DNA from: Rhodococcus sp. H36-A4
GTDB taxonomy: Bacteria; Actinomycetota; Actinomycetes; Mycobacteriales; Mycobacteriaceae
NCBI RefSeq assembly: GCF_027158005.1
Contig: NZ_JAPVLQ010000005.1
Span: 310,001 to 374,000 of the forward strand
DNA length: 64,000 bases
Reading direction: 5' to 3'
Shown one piece after another: positions 9,635 to 18,592 of this stretch (position 1 is its first letter; each line of letters starts with the position of its first letter). The notes under the pieces are model-generated. The model was not told the origin of the DNA. It did not search any database and saw nothing but the letters and a program-made list of their open reading frames with translations. Position numbers and translations under genes: made by a program.

Positions 9635-10801
9635 TCACCCGACTGCGTCGCTGACGTGACCGAACTGGTGCAACGGATGCGACGAATCGGACACTTTCGG
9701 TCGGCTGTCGACCCGGCGGACCTTGACGACTTCGGTATCGAACAGCTCGAGCTCGGATAGTTTGCGTGCTGTCACGGTGACCCTGGAATCGACTGAAGAC
9801 ACGGTGGAGTTGAACGAGTCCACTGCCTTGCCGAGATGCCCGCCGAGCTTGTCCAGGTGCGTGGCAACGACCCCGAGTCTGGAATACAGCTCTCGCCCGA
9901 GCTTCTGAATTCGAGCGGCATCCTCGGCGAGCGACTCCTGCTTCCACGTGTACGCAACCGTGCGTAGAAGAGCGACCAAAGTAGTGGGGGTGGCAAGTAT
10001 CACATTTCTCGTGAATGCATATTCCAGCAGTGACGAATCGGACGTGAGCGCGGCGTCGAGAAACGGATCACCGGGAACGAAGAGAATCACGAACTCGGGC
10101 GTCGGTTCGAAAGAGCGCCAATATTCCTTGGCCGACAATTGATCGACATGTGTTCGCAGATGCCGAGCATGTCGAGTCAACTGCTTGCTTCGAGCGTCGG
10201 CGTCTTCCTCTTGCGCGGCGTCGAGATAGGCCGCGAACGGGACTTTGGCATCCACCACAATCTGCCGACCACCCGCCAACCGGACGATCATGTCCGGGCG
10301 AACCCCTCCCCGGGTGACCTGGGTATCGAAATCGCAGTGCTTGACCATGCCGGCGAGCTCGACGACCCGTTCGAGTTGCAACTCACCCCAACGTCCACGA
10401 ATCTGCGGGGCACGCAATGCGGTGACCAGTTGGGACGTCTGCGTGGACAAATGAACCGATGCGCGTTGCATCCCGGTTACCTGCTCGGTCAGACCGGCGT
10501 ACGCACGGATTCGGCTGTGTTCCACCTGCCTTACCTGCTCGGTGAGCGCGTCCACGGCGTCATGCAGCGGTTCCACCAGATGTGACACCTGTTGGCCGAT
10601 TGCTCCTGAATGCCTGCGAGCCGAATCCTCGTTGACGGCATCGAGAGACCGTCGCAGGAGCGCCTCGTTGTCGCGAAGTGCCGCCAACTGTGCCTCGGCG
10701 CGCACCGCACGATCTCCGAACCTGCTCGAGTGCAACAACCATCCGATGGCTGCCCCGAGAGCAAAGGCGAATGCCATTCCGACAGCGGTAAGTGCGTTCA
10801 T
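9635..10801 (-). CDS. rmuC: DNA recombination protein RmuC family
   Basis: 388 residues: an N-terminal membrane segment (about 5-25), a coiled-coil stretch to about 115, then the RmuC core with RGRWGELQLERVVE, a PD-(D/E)xK-like RPDMIVRLAGG ... DAKVPF motif and a helical C-terminus. RmuC proteins are presumed nucleases that limit DNA inversions and rearrangements at repeats; this rests on E. coli genetics. It ends 20 bp before the DUF6542 gene on the same strand and is divergent from sbcD, giving a small DNA-structure maintenance locus. Confidence 0.93.
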   Translation of the reverse strand: MNALTAVGMAFAFALGAAIGWLLHSSRFGDRAVRAEAQLAALRDNEALLRRSLDAVNEDSARRHSGAIGQQVSHLVEPLHDAVDALTEQVRQVEHSRIRAYAGLTEQVTGMQRASVHLSTQTSQLVTALRAPQIRGRWGELQLERVVELAGMVKHCDFDTQVTRGGVRPDMIVRLAGGRQIVVDAKVPFAAYLDAAQEEDADARSKQLTRHARHLRTHVDQLSAKEYWRSFEPTPEFVILFVPGDPFLDAALTSDSSLLEYAFTRNVILATPTTLVALLRTVAYTWKQESLAEDAARIQKLGRELYSRLGVVATHLDKLGGHLGKAVDSFNSTVSSVDSRVTVTARKLSELELFDTEVVKVRRVDSRPKVSDSSHPLHQFGHVSDAVG

Positions 10802-10932
10802 GACGCAGATGATGCCCGACGGTACTGACAGACTTCTCGGACCAGCCCGAGTGTCTCTCTCGCTGGGCGCAGGGGCCGACTGGCCGTAGCGGTTGAGCGA
10901 GTTTGTCGGTGGCCTCCATTAGCGTCGTATTC

Positions 10933-12132
10933 ATGAAGATCCTGCACACCTCGGACTGGCACATCGGCCGCACGTTCCACGGCGTCGACCTGCTTACGGA
11001 CCAGGCTGCTGTGCTGGCGTCCATCGCGGATCTGGTTGCGGCACAGAGAATCGACGTGGTGGTCGTGCCGGGTGACATCTATGATCGCGCCGTGCCGAGC
11101 GCAGATGCGGTCCTCGTGTGCAACAGGGGACTGGAAGCCATCCGCGCGGCAGGTGCTGTCATCGTGGCGACGTCGGGCAATCATGATTCGCCTGCGCGGC
11201 TCGGTGCGGGCGCAGCCTTCGCCTCGGCAGGCGGTTTGCATCTGATGACCCGCGTGGGTGAGGTAGGCACTCCAGTGGTGATCGACGACGAGTTCGGCCC
11301 GGTCGCCTTTTACGGAATTCCTTATCTGGAGCCGGAAACCACGCGGCTCGAACTCGACGTTCCCAGTGCGCGGTCGCACGCGGACGTCTTGGATGCGGCG
11401 ATGGAGCGCATCACCGCAGATCTCGACGGCCGACGGAGCGGTGCGGGTCACGTGCGATCGGTAGTCCTGGCTCATGCGTTCGTCGTCGGTGGTGAGGCGA
11501 CGGGTTCCGAGCGTTCCATCTCGGTAGGTGGGGTCGAGACCGTTTCGGCATCTGCATTCGACGGTGTCGACTATGTTGCGCTGGGCCACTTGCACTCTCC
11601 GCAGACGCTGACCGACCGTGTTCGCTATTCGGGCTCGCCGTTGCCGTATTCGTTCGGTGAACGGTCTCACCGGAAAGCCGTGTGGATACTCCAGCTCGAT
11701 GCGGACGGTCTGGGCACGGTCGAGAAAGTAGATCTTCCGGTCGTTCGAGGTTTGAGCAGGATCGAAGGCACCGTCGAAGAGCTGACCACGGCAAGCGAAT
11801 TCGCTGTTGCCGAAGAGCACTACGTGTCGGCCGTCCTGACCGATGCGGTTCGTCCGGTCGATGCCATGCGCGCGCTGCGTACCCGCTTCCCGCACGCTGT
11901 TCACCTCGAATGGTCGCGTCCTGCAGGCACTTCCGAGCTGCGGTACCGCGATCGCGTGCGCGGTCGCACCGATATCGACATCGCCACCTCGTTCGTCACC
12001 GACATGCGAAGTACTCCCGAAGCGCGAGAGGTTTCGTTGCTCGAACGGGCGTTGGCCGCGGTGCAGCGCGAGGACGTGTCCCGTGACGACGAGCGGGTCG
12101 AGCAGTACGAGTTGTCCGGGCGCAGCGCATGA
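10933..12132 (+). CDS. sbcD: Exonuclease SbcCD, subunit D
   Basis: Mre11-type phosphoesterase, 399 residues, acting with SbcC to cut hairpins and process double-strand ends. The metallophosphatase motifs are in order: TSDWHIGR at 6-13, PGDIYDRA near 52, SGNHDSPARLG near 84, and the late LAHAFV and GHLHSPQ histidines. ATG at 10933 is chosen over GTG at 10903 because the family motif MKILHTSDWH begins here and TAGCGT at 10920-10925 is seven bases before it. The sbcC start lies 10 bp after the stop. Confidence 0.97.
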   Translation: MKILHTSDWHIGRTFHGVDLLTDQAAVLASIADLVAAQRIDVVVVPGDIYDRAVPSADAVLVCNRGLEAIRAAGAVIVATSGNHDSPARLGAGAAFASAGGLHLMTRVGEVGTPVVIDDEFGPVAFYGIPYLEPETTRLELDVPSARSHADVLDAAMERITADLDGRRSGAGHVRSVVLAHAFVVGGEATGSERSISVGGVETVSASAFDGVDYVALGHLHSPQTLTDRVRYSGSPLPYSFGERSHRKAVWILQLDADGLGTVEKVDLPVVRGLSRIEGTVEELTTASEFAVAEEHYVSAVLTDAVRPVDAMRALRTRFPHAVHLEWSRPAGTSELRYRDRVRGRTDIDIATSFVTDMRSTPEAREVSLLERALAAVQREDVSRDDERVEQYELSGRSA

Positions 12133-12142
12133 GCCGACCGGT

Positions 12143-15133
12143 ATGAGACTGCATCGACTCGAGATCACTGCATTCGGTCCTTTCGCTCGAACCGAATCCG
12201 TCGACTTCGACGCCCTCGGTGCCGACGGACTGTTTCTGCTCCACGGTCAGACCGGTGCGGGCAAGACCACTGTTCTCGACGCCGTCGCCTTCGCCCTGTA
12301 CGGGACGGTTCCGGGTGCGCGCAGAGAAGGCAAGCGTCTGCTGTCCGACCATGCGGCGCCCGGTGCGGTGCCCAGGGTGGTGCTCGAAGCCACCCTCGGT
12401 GGTAGACGCGTCCGGATCGTTCGCTCTCCCGAGTACATGCGGCCCAAGAAGGGCGGGAGGACCGGCATCACCAAGGAAAACGCCAAGGCCAGCCTGACGT
12501 GGCTCGACGGTGACGGGCAGAACTTGACCCGACTCGACGAGATCGGTGAGGCAGTAGGCGCCGCACTCGGGATGAGCGCAGACCAGTTCTTTCAGGTCGT
12601 CCTCTTGCCTCAGGGTGAGTTCGCTAGGTTCCTGCGTGCGGACAGTGAAGAGCGCGGCAATCTACTCGAGAGGTTGTTCGACACCAGCAGGTTCGGCGAT
12701 GTGGAACAGTGGTTTGCAAACGAAAGACGTTCCAGTGCTGCGTTGCTGGAGTCGTCACGCATTGCAATCGACAAGTTGCTCGGTCGGATCGCCACGGCCT
12801 CGGGTGAGGACGAAGAACTCGACCGCGAACCGATGGAGTGGGCCACCGATGTTCTGGGGCGTGCTCGCGGTGCGCATGCGGCCGCGTCGACAGCACTCGC
12901 AACTGCACGAGGCAAGGCCGACACCGCTGCCGCGGCACTCGATCGCCACAAAACTCTCCTCGTGTTGCGGCAACGCCGAGACTCCGCGCGGAAACAGTTG
13001 GCCGAGTTCCACCGGGCGGCCCCCGAACGTGATCTGATTTGCCGAGAAGTCGAACGGTCCTCCGCTGCCGGCCCCATCGCGACACTCGCCGCCGAGTATG
13101 CGAAGACAACACGGACCTACGACCTCGCTGTGCGTGACGCAAAGTCGGCGCGTGGCTTGTTGGCGATGGTCGATGGATCCGAGATGGTCCTTGCCTCGTC
13201 GTCCTCGGATACGGACGACGGTCGTACGGTCGTCGCCAACGCTGTGCGCGAGTGGACGACGGCGGTGGTCGGCCTCCAGGAGATGCGGAAGTTGGCTATT
13301 CGCGCCGATGCGGAGGAGGCCGTTGCTCGCGAGCTGACCTCCGAGTGCCTTGCCGTCGAGAAGGCTGTCGAAGCAGCACTCGTCCTCAGAGAACAGTTGC
13401 CTGCGGCGATCGCCGCAGCAGAACTCGCGGTGACCAACGCTGTGCACACTGCTGCGAATGTGCCTGCGCTCGAGTCCGAATCTGCCGCTGTCTCCGATGC
13501 AGTCAAGGCGGCAATCGAACTCACGAAGACACGAACCGCGCTCGCTGCGGCCGAGTCGGCTCGCGAAGCGGCACGTACGGTGCACAACGATGCTCGGGAA
13601 CATCTACTCGATCTGAGAGAACGACGTCTCACCGGAATGGCCGCGGAGTTGGCAACCGAGCTTGTCGACGGCGGCCCGTGCGGAGTCTGCGGATCACGGT
13701 CTCACCCGGAGCCTGCGTCGGCCGCCGACTCGACGGTCACGAAGGCAGACGAAGCCGAGGCGAGCAGTGCCGAGCGTAGAGCGGCCGCTGCCGAGGATCT
13801 TCGGACTGCGGAAGCGGCCGAGCTGGTCCGGGTGCTCGATGCACTCATTGCTCGTTCCGGTGGCCGCGGTATCGATGAACTGGTGGTGGCCCTCGACGAG
13901 GTCACTACTCGGTTGACGGAGGCAAAGACAGCTGCGGCTTCACTCGACAACCTTCGGGCGGAGTTGGCTCGCCTCCGGTCGGAGGATCACCGGCTTGCGT
14001 CCGTCATTGCCGAGCATCGATCCACTTCAGCGGGTCTCGCAGCACGGGCGGCCCAGGTTCGGAGTTCCGTCGAGGGGATGCGCGCACGTGTCGCCGCCAC
14101 CGTCGACGGTGAGGAGACACTCGATCAGCGTGTGGCGCGCCTCGAGAAGCTGATCGCACTCGCCACCGATCTTCAACACAAGAGGGTCGCTGCCGCTCGC
14201 GCGGCCGACATCAGTGGGGCGATCGCCGAGCGACTGGCAGCGCAGGTGTCGGAATCCGGCTTCGAGTCCGCCGAGGATGCAGCGGCCGTGGTGATCCCCG
14301 CCGAGCGAGTCCGGAGCATCGAGAAGCAACTCGCTGCAGCACATGACATTCGCGCTCATGCCGAGCAGGTTCTTGCCGAACCTGCGATCGCAGCCATCGA
14401 AGACACCGACACCGAACAGGTGGAGACGGCACCCTGGCAGGAGGCTGCCGACACTGCTGCCGTCGAACTCGATGGTGCCGTAGCGCGCCAGGCCGAATGC
14501 AAGCGACGATTCGAACAAGTGGAAGAACTGACCGCACAGTTGTGGGCCGCAGTCGACCACTCGGCACCGATGCAGGCCAAACACGACCAGTTGGCTGCAC
14601 TGACCGACGTCGTTGCAGGTCGAGGACAGAATGCTCGAAAGATGTCACTCCGATCGTATGTATTAGCCTCGCGCCTCGAGGACGTCGCCGAGTCGGCGTC
14701 GGCGAGGTTGCAGCGTATGTCAGCGGGACGATACGAGTTCGTTCATTCCGACGAGGCTGAATCTCGCGGGAGGCGTGGCGGATTGGGCCTCGACATCCGC
14801 GACGACTACACCGGAGTCGTCCGTTCGGCGAAGACGCTGTCGGGAGGAGAGTCGTTCCTGGCGTCGTTGGCGCTTGCTCTCGGGCTGGCGGACGTCGTGG
14901 CCGCAGAATCCGGCGGAGTCGTCCTCGACACGATGTTCATCGACGAAGGCTTCGGCACGCTGGACGCCGACACCTTGGAATCGGTCATGGGGGTTTTGGA
15001 CGAACTCAGGGCCGGCGGGCGTGTGGTGGGAATCGTCTCCCACGTCGATGAGATGCGTCAACGAATACCGAGCCGGCTCCACGTCATTCGTGAACGGGAC
15101 GGGTCGAGGCTTCAGCTCTTTTCGGCGTCCTGA
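12143..15133 (+). CDS. sbcC: Exonuclease SbcCD, subunit C (Rad50-like ATPase)
   Basis: 996-residue SMC-type ATPase partner of SbcD. Walker A GQTGAGKTT is at 35-43, followed by two long Ala/Glu/Arg-rich coiled coils separated by a zinc hook (CGVC, Cys513 and Cys516). The C-terminal head carries the signature LSGGES near 899 and Walker B FIDEGFGTLD near 933. The frame is open for 100 more codons upstream, but those would lie inside sbcD, and MRLHRLEITAFGPF is the true family N-terminus. The 3' end overlaps the convergent permease gene by 22 bp. Confidence 0.97.
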   Translation: MRLHRLEITAFGPFARTESVDFDALGADGLFLLHGQTGAGKTTVLDAVAFALYGTVPGARREGKRLLSDHAAPGAVPRVVLEATLGGRRVRIVRSPEYMRPKKGGRTGITKENAKASLTWLDGDGQNLTRLDEIGEAVGAALGMSADQFFQVVLLPQGEFARFLRADSEERGNLLERLFDTSRFGDVEQWFANERRSSAALLESSRIAIDKLLGRIATASGEDEELDREPMEWATDVLGRARGAHAAASTALATARGKADTAAAALDRHKTLLVLRQRRDSARKQLAEFHRAAPERDLICREVERSSAAGPIATLAAEYAKTTRTYDLAVRDAKSARGLLAMVDGSEMVLASSSSDTDDGRTVVANAVREWTTAVVGLQEMRKLAIRADAEEAVARELTSECLAVEKAVEAALVLREQLPAAIAAAELAVTNAVHTAANVPALESESAAVSDAVKAAIELTKTRTALAAAESAREAARTVHNDAREHLLDLRERRLTGMAAELATELVDGGPCGVCGSRSHPEPASAADSTVTKADEAEASSAERRAAAAEDLRTAEAAELVRVLDALIARSGGRGIDELVVALDEVTTRLTEAKTAAASLDNLRAELARLRSEDHRLASVIAEHRSTSAGLAARAAQVRSSVEGMRARVAATVDGEETLDQRVARLEKLIALATDLQHKRVAAARAADISGAIAERLAAQVSESGFESAEDAAAVVIPAERVRSIEKQLAAAHDIRAHAEQVLAEPAIAAIEDTDTEQVETAPWQEAADTAAVELDGAVARQAECKRRFEQVEELTAQLWAAVDHSAPMQAKHDQLAALTDVVAGRGQNARKMSLRSYVLASRLEDVAESASARLQRMSAGRYEFVHSDEAESRGRRGGLGLDIRDDYTGVVRSAKTLSGGESFLASLALALGLADVVAAESGGVVLDTMFIDEGFGTLDADTLESVMGVLDELRAGGRVVGIVSHVDEMRQRIPSRLHVIRERDGSRLQLFSAS

Positions 15134-16320
15134 GCTGACTTTTCGTCCTCGTCTTCGTCTTTCTCGTCGGTCAGTAGTTCGTCCGGATCCGGCGCCGACT
15201 CTTCGAGTTCTGCCTGGCTGGCCTCGTTGGAGCGTGCGTCGGCTTGTTCGGAGACGTAGCGAATCAGCACTGCGGCTACGGCAGCGGCAGGCACAGCGAG
15301 GAAGGCGCCGACAATTCCGAACACCGATCCACCGCCGGTGACGGCCAACAGCACGATCGCGGGATGCAGATTCATGCTCCGGCTTTGCAGAACTGGCTGC
15401 AGCACGTTTCCTTCGAGCTGCTGAACAGCGAGGATGATGCCCAACACGATCAGCGCGGTCGTCGGTCCGTTGGCGACGAGTGCAACCAATACGGCCAAGG
15501 CGCCCGCAACGAACGCGCCGACGATAGGGATGAATCCGCCGAGAAAAGTGATCGTGGCCAGGACGAGTGCCAGCGGCACATTGAGAATGATCAATCCGAG
15601 TCCGATGAAAAATGCATCGATGAAGCTGACGACGGCCTGGGTTCGGATGAACCCGCCGAGCGTCGCCCACATTCGTGCCAGGATCTCGGCGAGGTGTCTT
15701 CCTGCACGACCACCGGCGAAGCCGTGCAGCCACGGAGTGAATTTGGGCCCGTCCTTGACGAAGAAGAACGTCAGTACGAGGACAAGCGCCAAGGTGATGA
15801 GAATCGAGCTCGCGGCCGTGACGCCACTGAAAACGCCCGAGGCAATTGCGGTTCCGCTTTCCTGCAGACGGGAGGTGATGGCCGAGACGGCATTGTCGAT
15901 CTGCTCGTCCTGCAGATTGATCGGCGGGCCCTTGAGCCAATTCTGGACCTGGGACACGCCCTGGGTCGCTTTGTCCACGAGTTCGGGAGCCGAGTCGACA
16001 ACGGACGGAACGATCAATGTGATGACGCCGCCGATGACGAGGAAGAACACGATGAGCGAAGTCGCGGCCGAGAGGGCCGGCGGTATTCCGACGCGCATGA
16101 GCCACTTGGTCGGCGGCCACAGGACTGTCGCCACGATGATCGCTAGCAGCGAAGGCAGGATGACTACCCATAGCGCCGAGATGATCCAGCCGAGTACCCA
16201 GGCCCCGGCGGCTACCGATACGAGGATCAGCGACCACTTTGCCAGCCACATTCCGCCGACGCCGATGAGGTCGCCACGATCGCGCCCAGGCTTACCGTTG
16301 GGCACTGTCTGTTCCGTCAC
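15112..16320 (-). CDS. AI-2E family transporter (TerC/PerM-like permease)
   Basis: 402-residue membrane protein with about eight hydrophobic segments between residues 30 and 370, then an acidic tail rich in Glu, Asp and Lys. The pattern and the GGFIPIVGAFVAG and QQLEGNVLQP motifs are typical of the AI-2E exporter family (PF01594). Members export autoinducer-2 in E. coli or act as ion antiporters elsewhere, so the substrate is open. GTG at 16320 is taken as start because the first membrane span follows within 35 residues; the longer open frame upstream would run across ogt. It lies downstream of ogt on the same strand with a 95-bp gap. Confidence 0.85.
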   Translation of the reverse strand: MTEQTVPNGKPGRDRGDLIGVGGMWLAKWSLILVSVAAGAWVLGWIISALWVVILPSLLAIIVATVLWPPTKWLMRVGIPPALSAATSLIVFFLVIGGVITLIVPSVVDSAPELVDKATQGVSQVQNWLKGPPINLQDEQIDNAVSAITSRLQESGTAIASGVFSGVTAASSILITLALVLVLTFFFVKDGPKFTPWLHGFAGGRAGRHLAEILARMWATLGGFIRTQAVVSFIDAFFIGLGLIILNVPLALVLATITFLGGFIPIVGAFVAGALAVLVALVANGPTTALIVLGIILAVQQLEGNVLQPVLQSRSMNLHPAIVLLAVTGGGSVFGIVGAFLAVPAAAVAAVLIRYVSEQADARSNEASQAELEESAPDPDELLTDEKDEDEDEKSAQDAEKS

Positions 16321-16415
16321 GTCGGTTGTCCTTTTCGGTGGCTTCGGACTCGGGTACCCGAGTGACTCTAACGTCTCGATTGCCTGTACTACCCAACTGT
16401 CGACGCGCTCAATCC

Positions 16416-16913
16416 TCAGGCTGCCTCGTGCGCCAGTAGCCAGGTCTTCGCAGGCAATCCCCATCTGAAACCGCCGAGTGCGCCACCGATGCGAAAGACT
16501 CGGTGACACGGAACGAACAATGCCGCTGCGTTGCGCGCGCAGGCCGATGCCGCGCCGCGGATGGCGGCCGGACGGCCGGCCATGTCCGCGAACTCCGAGT
16601 ACGTCACCGGCGATCCGGCGGGAACGGTCCGAAGTACTTTCCACGCATGCATCAGAAACTCGCCGGATTGTTGTGCGACGGGTATGTCGTCGATGGCCGT
16701 GAGCTCGCCGCGGTGGTAGTCCTGGATTGCCACGGTAATGCTGCCGAGGTTCGATACCATCCGGATGTCGTTGGGCCGCAACGACTTATGAATCAGCGGT
16801 TGGAGGTCTTCGGTAGTTGCAGTCCATCCCGACGCCAGCACGCAGCCTTCGGTGTCGACTATGGCGGTGAACGGTCCGATCGGGGTGTCGGTCGTGGCGG
16901 CAGTTGCAGTCAT
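16416..16913 (-). CDS. ogt: Methylated-DNA-[protein]-cysteine S-methyltransferase
   Basis: Suicide repair enzyme moving the methyl group from O6-methylguanine to its own cysteine. The 165 residues contain the acceptor motif VPCHRVF (Cys136) and downstream GGFRWG, with the helix-turn-helix DNA-binding part (PVTYSEFADMAGRPAAIRGA) before it. The start overlaps the stop of the Ada-AlkA gene by 4 bp (ATGA), so the two are translationally coupled and form an alkylation-repair operon. Confidence 0.95.
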   Translation of the reverse strand: MTATAATTDTPIGPFTAIVDTEGCVLASGWTATTEDLQPLIHKSLRPNDIRMVSNLGSITVAIQDYHRGELTAIDDIPVAQQSGEFLMHAWKVLRTVPAGSPVTYSEFADMAGRPAAIRGAASACARNAAALFVPCHRVFRIGGALGGFRWGLPAKTWLLAHEAA

Positions 16914-18355
16914 AGTCCTCTTCTTTCGAGCGCGATGTTCCACAGGTGCATCGAGACGTACGAGCGCCACGGCGCCCATCGGTTCGTATCGGTGAGGGGG
17001 ATGCCGAGCGCTTCGGCGCCCTGACGGACGACGAGGTCGGTGTCGAGCAGCACGTCTGGGTCGGCCAGCAATCGCATCACCACATATCGGGCGGTCCACG
17101 GGCCGATACCTTTGAGTGCCAGCAGGTCTCGTTCGAGGTCTTCGGCCGATCGCGCGACGTGCAGTTCGATCTTGCCCGACGCGATCGCGTCGGCCACCCC
17201 GATGATCGCGCCGACTCGCGCCTTGGGGCCGGTGAGTACCTCGTGTCCGTGCTCGGCGACGGCGGACGCGTCGGGGAACAGTCGGGTGATGGTGCCGCCT
17301 GTGGGGTCCTCGATCCGGTTGCCGAGCGCCTCGACCAGGCGTGCGGTGTGCGTGGCAGCTGCACCGAGGGAAATCTGTTGGCCGATCATGGTCCGTAACA
17401 GCAACTCTGTGCCGTCGACATTTCCGAGGACGCGTATGCCCGGGTGCGCCGCAACATTGGGTGCCAGAGCCGGATCCGCGGATAGTGCAGCGTCCACGGC
17501 CTCCGGGTCCGCATCCAGATCGAGCAGGCGTCGGACACGGGCCACGGCGGGGGCCAAGTCGCGCATATCGTGCAGGCTCAACGTCGTGTCGACGTAACCG
17601 TCCTCGATTCGAAGCCCGACGACGCCATGTCCGTGTGGGAGGCGAAGGGATCGACGGTAGGTTCGATCGTCGAAGGACTCCACACCTGGCACGGCGTGGC
17701 CCCGAAGGAACCATTCGAGCCAGGTCCGGTCCAAGGGTTGGCGGTAGGGGAGTCGAAGTGTGACGGTCCCGTTGCTGGACAGGGTTTTCGTTCGGGTGGC
17801 TTCGGCGCGCAACGTGGTGGGGTTCACCGCGAACACGTCACGGACCGTGTCGTTGAACTGGCGAACGCTGGAGAACCCGGCCGCGTAGGCGATGTCTGTC
17901 ATCGACATGGTAGTGGTCTGAATCAACGTCCGAGCCGTGTGCGCTCGATGCGCGCGCGCCAATGCCAACGGTCCGGCTCCGATCTCGGCGCTGAGAACCC
18001 GCGTCAGCTGACGGGTGGAGTACCCGAGTGAATCAGCCAATGAGTCCACGCCGCCACGCTCTACCACGCCGTCGGAAATGAGGCGCATCGCGCGGGAGGT
18101 CAAGTCCGAGTTGGTATTCCACTGTGGTGAACCAGGGGTGGCATCGGGTTGGCAGCGTCGGCAGGCTCGGAACCCGGCCTGTTGCGCTGCCGCGGCCGTC
18201 GGAACGAACTGGACATTCTTCGCCTTGGGCGTGACTGCCGGGCACGACGGGCGGCAGTAGATGCCCGTCGTGCGGACTGCCGTGAAGAACTGCCCGTCGA
18301 AGCGGGTATCACGTGCAGATACGGCCCGATAGCACCGCTCGAAGTCCAACTCCAT
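16910..18355 (-). CDS. Ada-type regulator fused to AlkA 3-methyladenine DNA glycosylase
   Basis: 481-residue fusion. The N-terminal Ada methyl-phosphotriester domain has the four zinc cysteines (Cys34, Cys38, Cys65, Cys68; Cys34 the likely methyl acceptor). Next comes an AraC-type helix-turn-helix domain (about 80-180), then an AlkA-like HhH-GPD glycosylase domain with LKGIGPWTARYV and a DTDLVVRQG segment holding the catalytic aspartate. Methylation of the N-terminal domain is expected to switch on this operon, including ogt. ATG 18355 is preferred to GTG 18364 because MELDFERCYRAV is the usual N-terminus. This arrangement is common in actinobacteria. Confidence 0.93.
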   Translation of the reverse strand: MELDFERCYRAVSARDTRFDGQFFTAVRTTGIYCRPSCPAVTPKAKNVQFVPTAAAAQQAGFRACRRCQPDATPGSPQWNTNSDLTSRAMRLISDGVVERGGVDSLADSLGYSTRQLTRVLSAEIGAGPLALARAHRAHTARTLIQTTTMSMTDIAYAAGFSSVRQFNDTVRDVFAVNPTTLRAEATRTKTLSSNGTVTLRLPYRQPLDRTWLEWFLRGHAVPGVESFDDRTYRRSLRLPHGHGVVGLRIEDGYVDTTLSLHDMRDLAPAVARVRRLLDLDADPEAVDAALSADPALAPNVAAHPGIRVLGNVDGTELLLRTMIGQQISLGAAATHTARLVEALGNRIEDPTGGTITRLFPDASAVAEHGHEVLTGPKARVGAIIGVADAIASGKIELHVARSAEDLERDLLALKGIGPWTARYVVMRLLADPDVLLDTDLVVRQGAEALGIPLTDTNRWAPWRSYVSMHLWNIALERRGL

Positions 18356-18420
18356 GCGATCCACTGTGTCACCGGTGGACGCGCGGCGCTAGCGGAAATC
18401 AGCCATCGGTGTGCGGAGCG

Positions 18421-18591
18421 TCAACAGCAGCGGGCCCCGGGGTGTGCATCGGCCTCGGCGTAACGCTCCCGCCAGTACTGGCCCTCGGACAGGACCGGCT
18501 CGTTCGGGTGCACTCGGTTCATGTGGGCGAGGTAGCGCTCGTAGTCCTTGTCTCCCATCACCGAGGTGATCCACCACAGCAGGCCGCGCAT
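18421..18591 (-). CDS. YbdD/YjiX family small protein (CstA partner)
   Basis: 56-residue protein directly downstream of cstA on the same strand, with one base between them. The sequence begins MRGLLWWITSVMGDKDYERY and contains NEPVLSEGQYWRERYAE, the hallmark of the YbdD/YjiX (DUF466) family, ending in two cysteines. Members are always short and encoded with CstA/YjiY-type pyruvate or peptide transporters, whose activity they appear to support. The complete frame, start and stop are present. Confidence 0.93.
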   Translation of the reverse strand: MRGLLWWITSVMGDKDYERYLAHMNRVHPNEPVLSEGQYWRERYAEADAHPGARCC

Positions 18592-18592
18592 A

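Noticed and set aside
14720-16249. Minus-strand 509-residue frame across sbcC end and permease
   Set aside because: Very Arg-rich, antisense to sbcC and in a wrong frame of the permease gene.
18389-18577. 62-residue minus-strand frame overlapping the YbdD-type gene
   Set aside because: Wrong frame; the frame at 18421-18591 encodes the recognised family.
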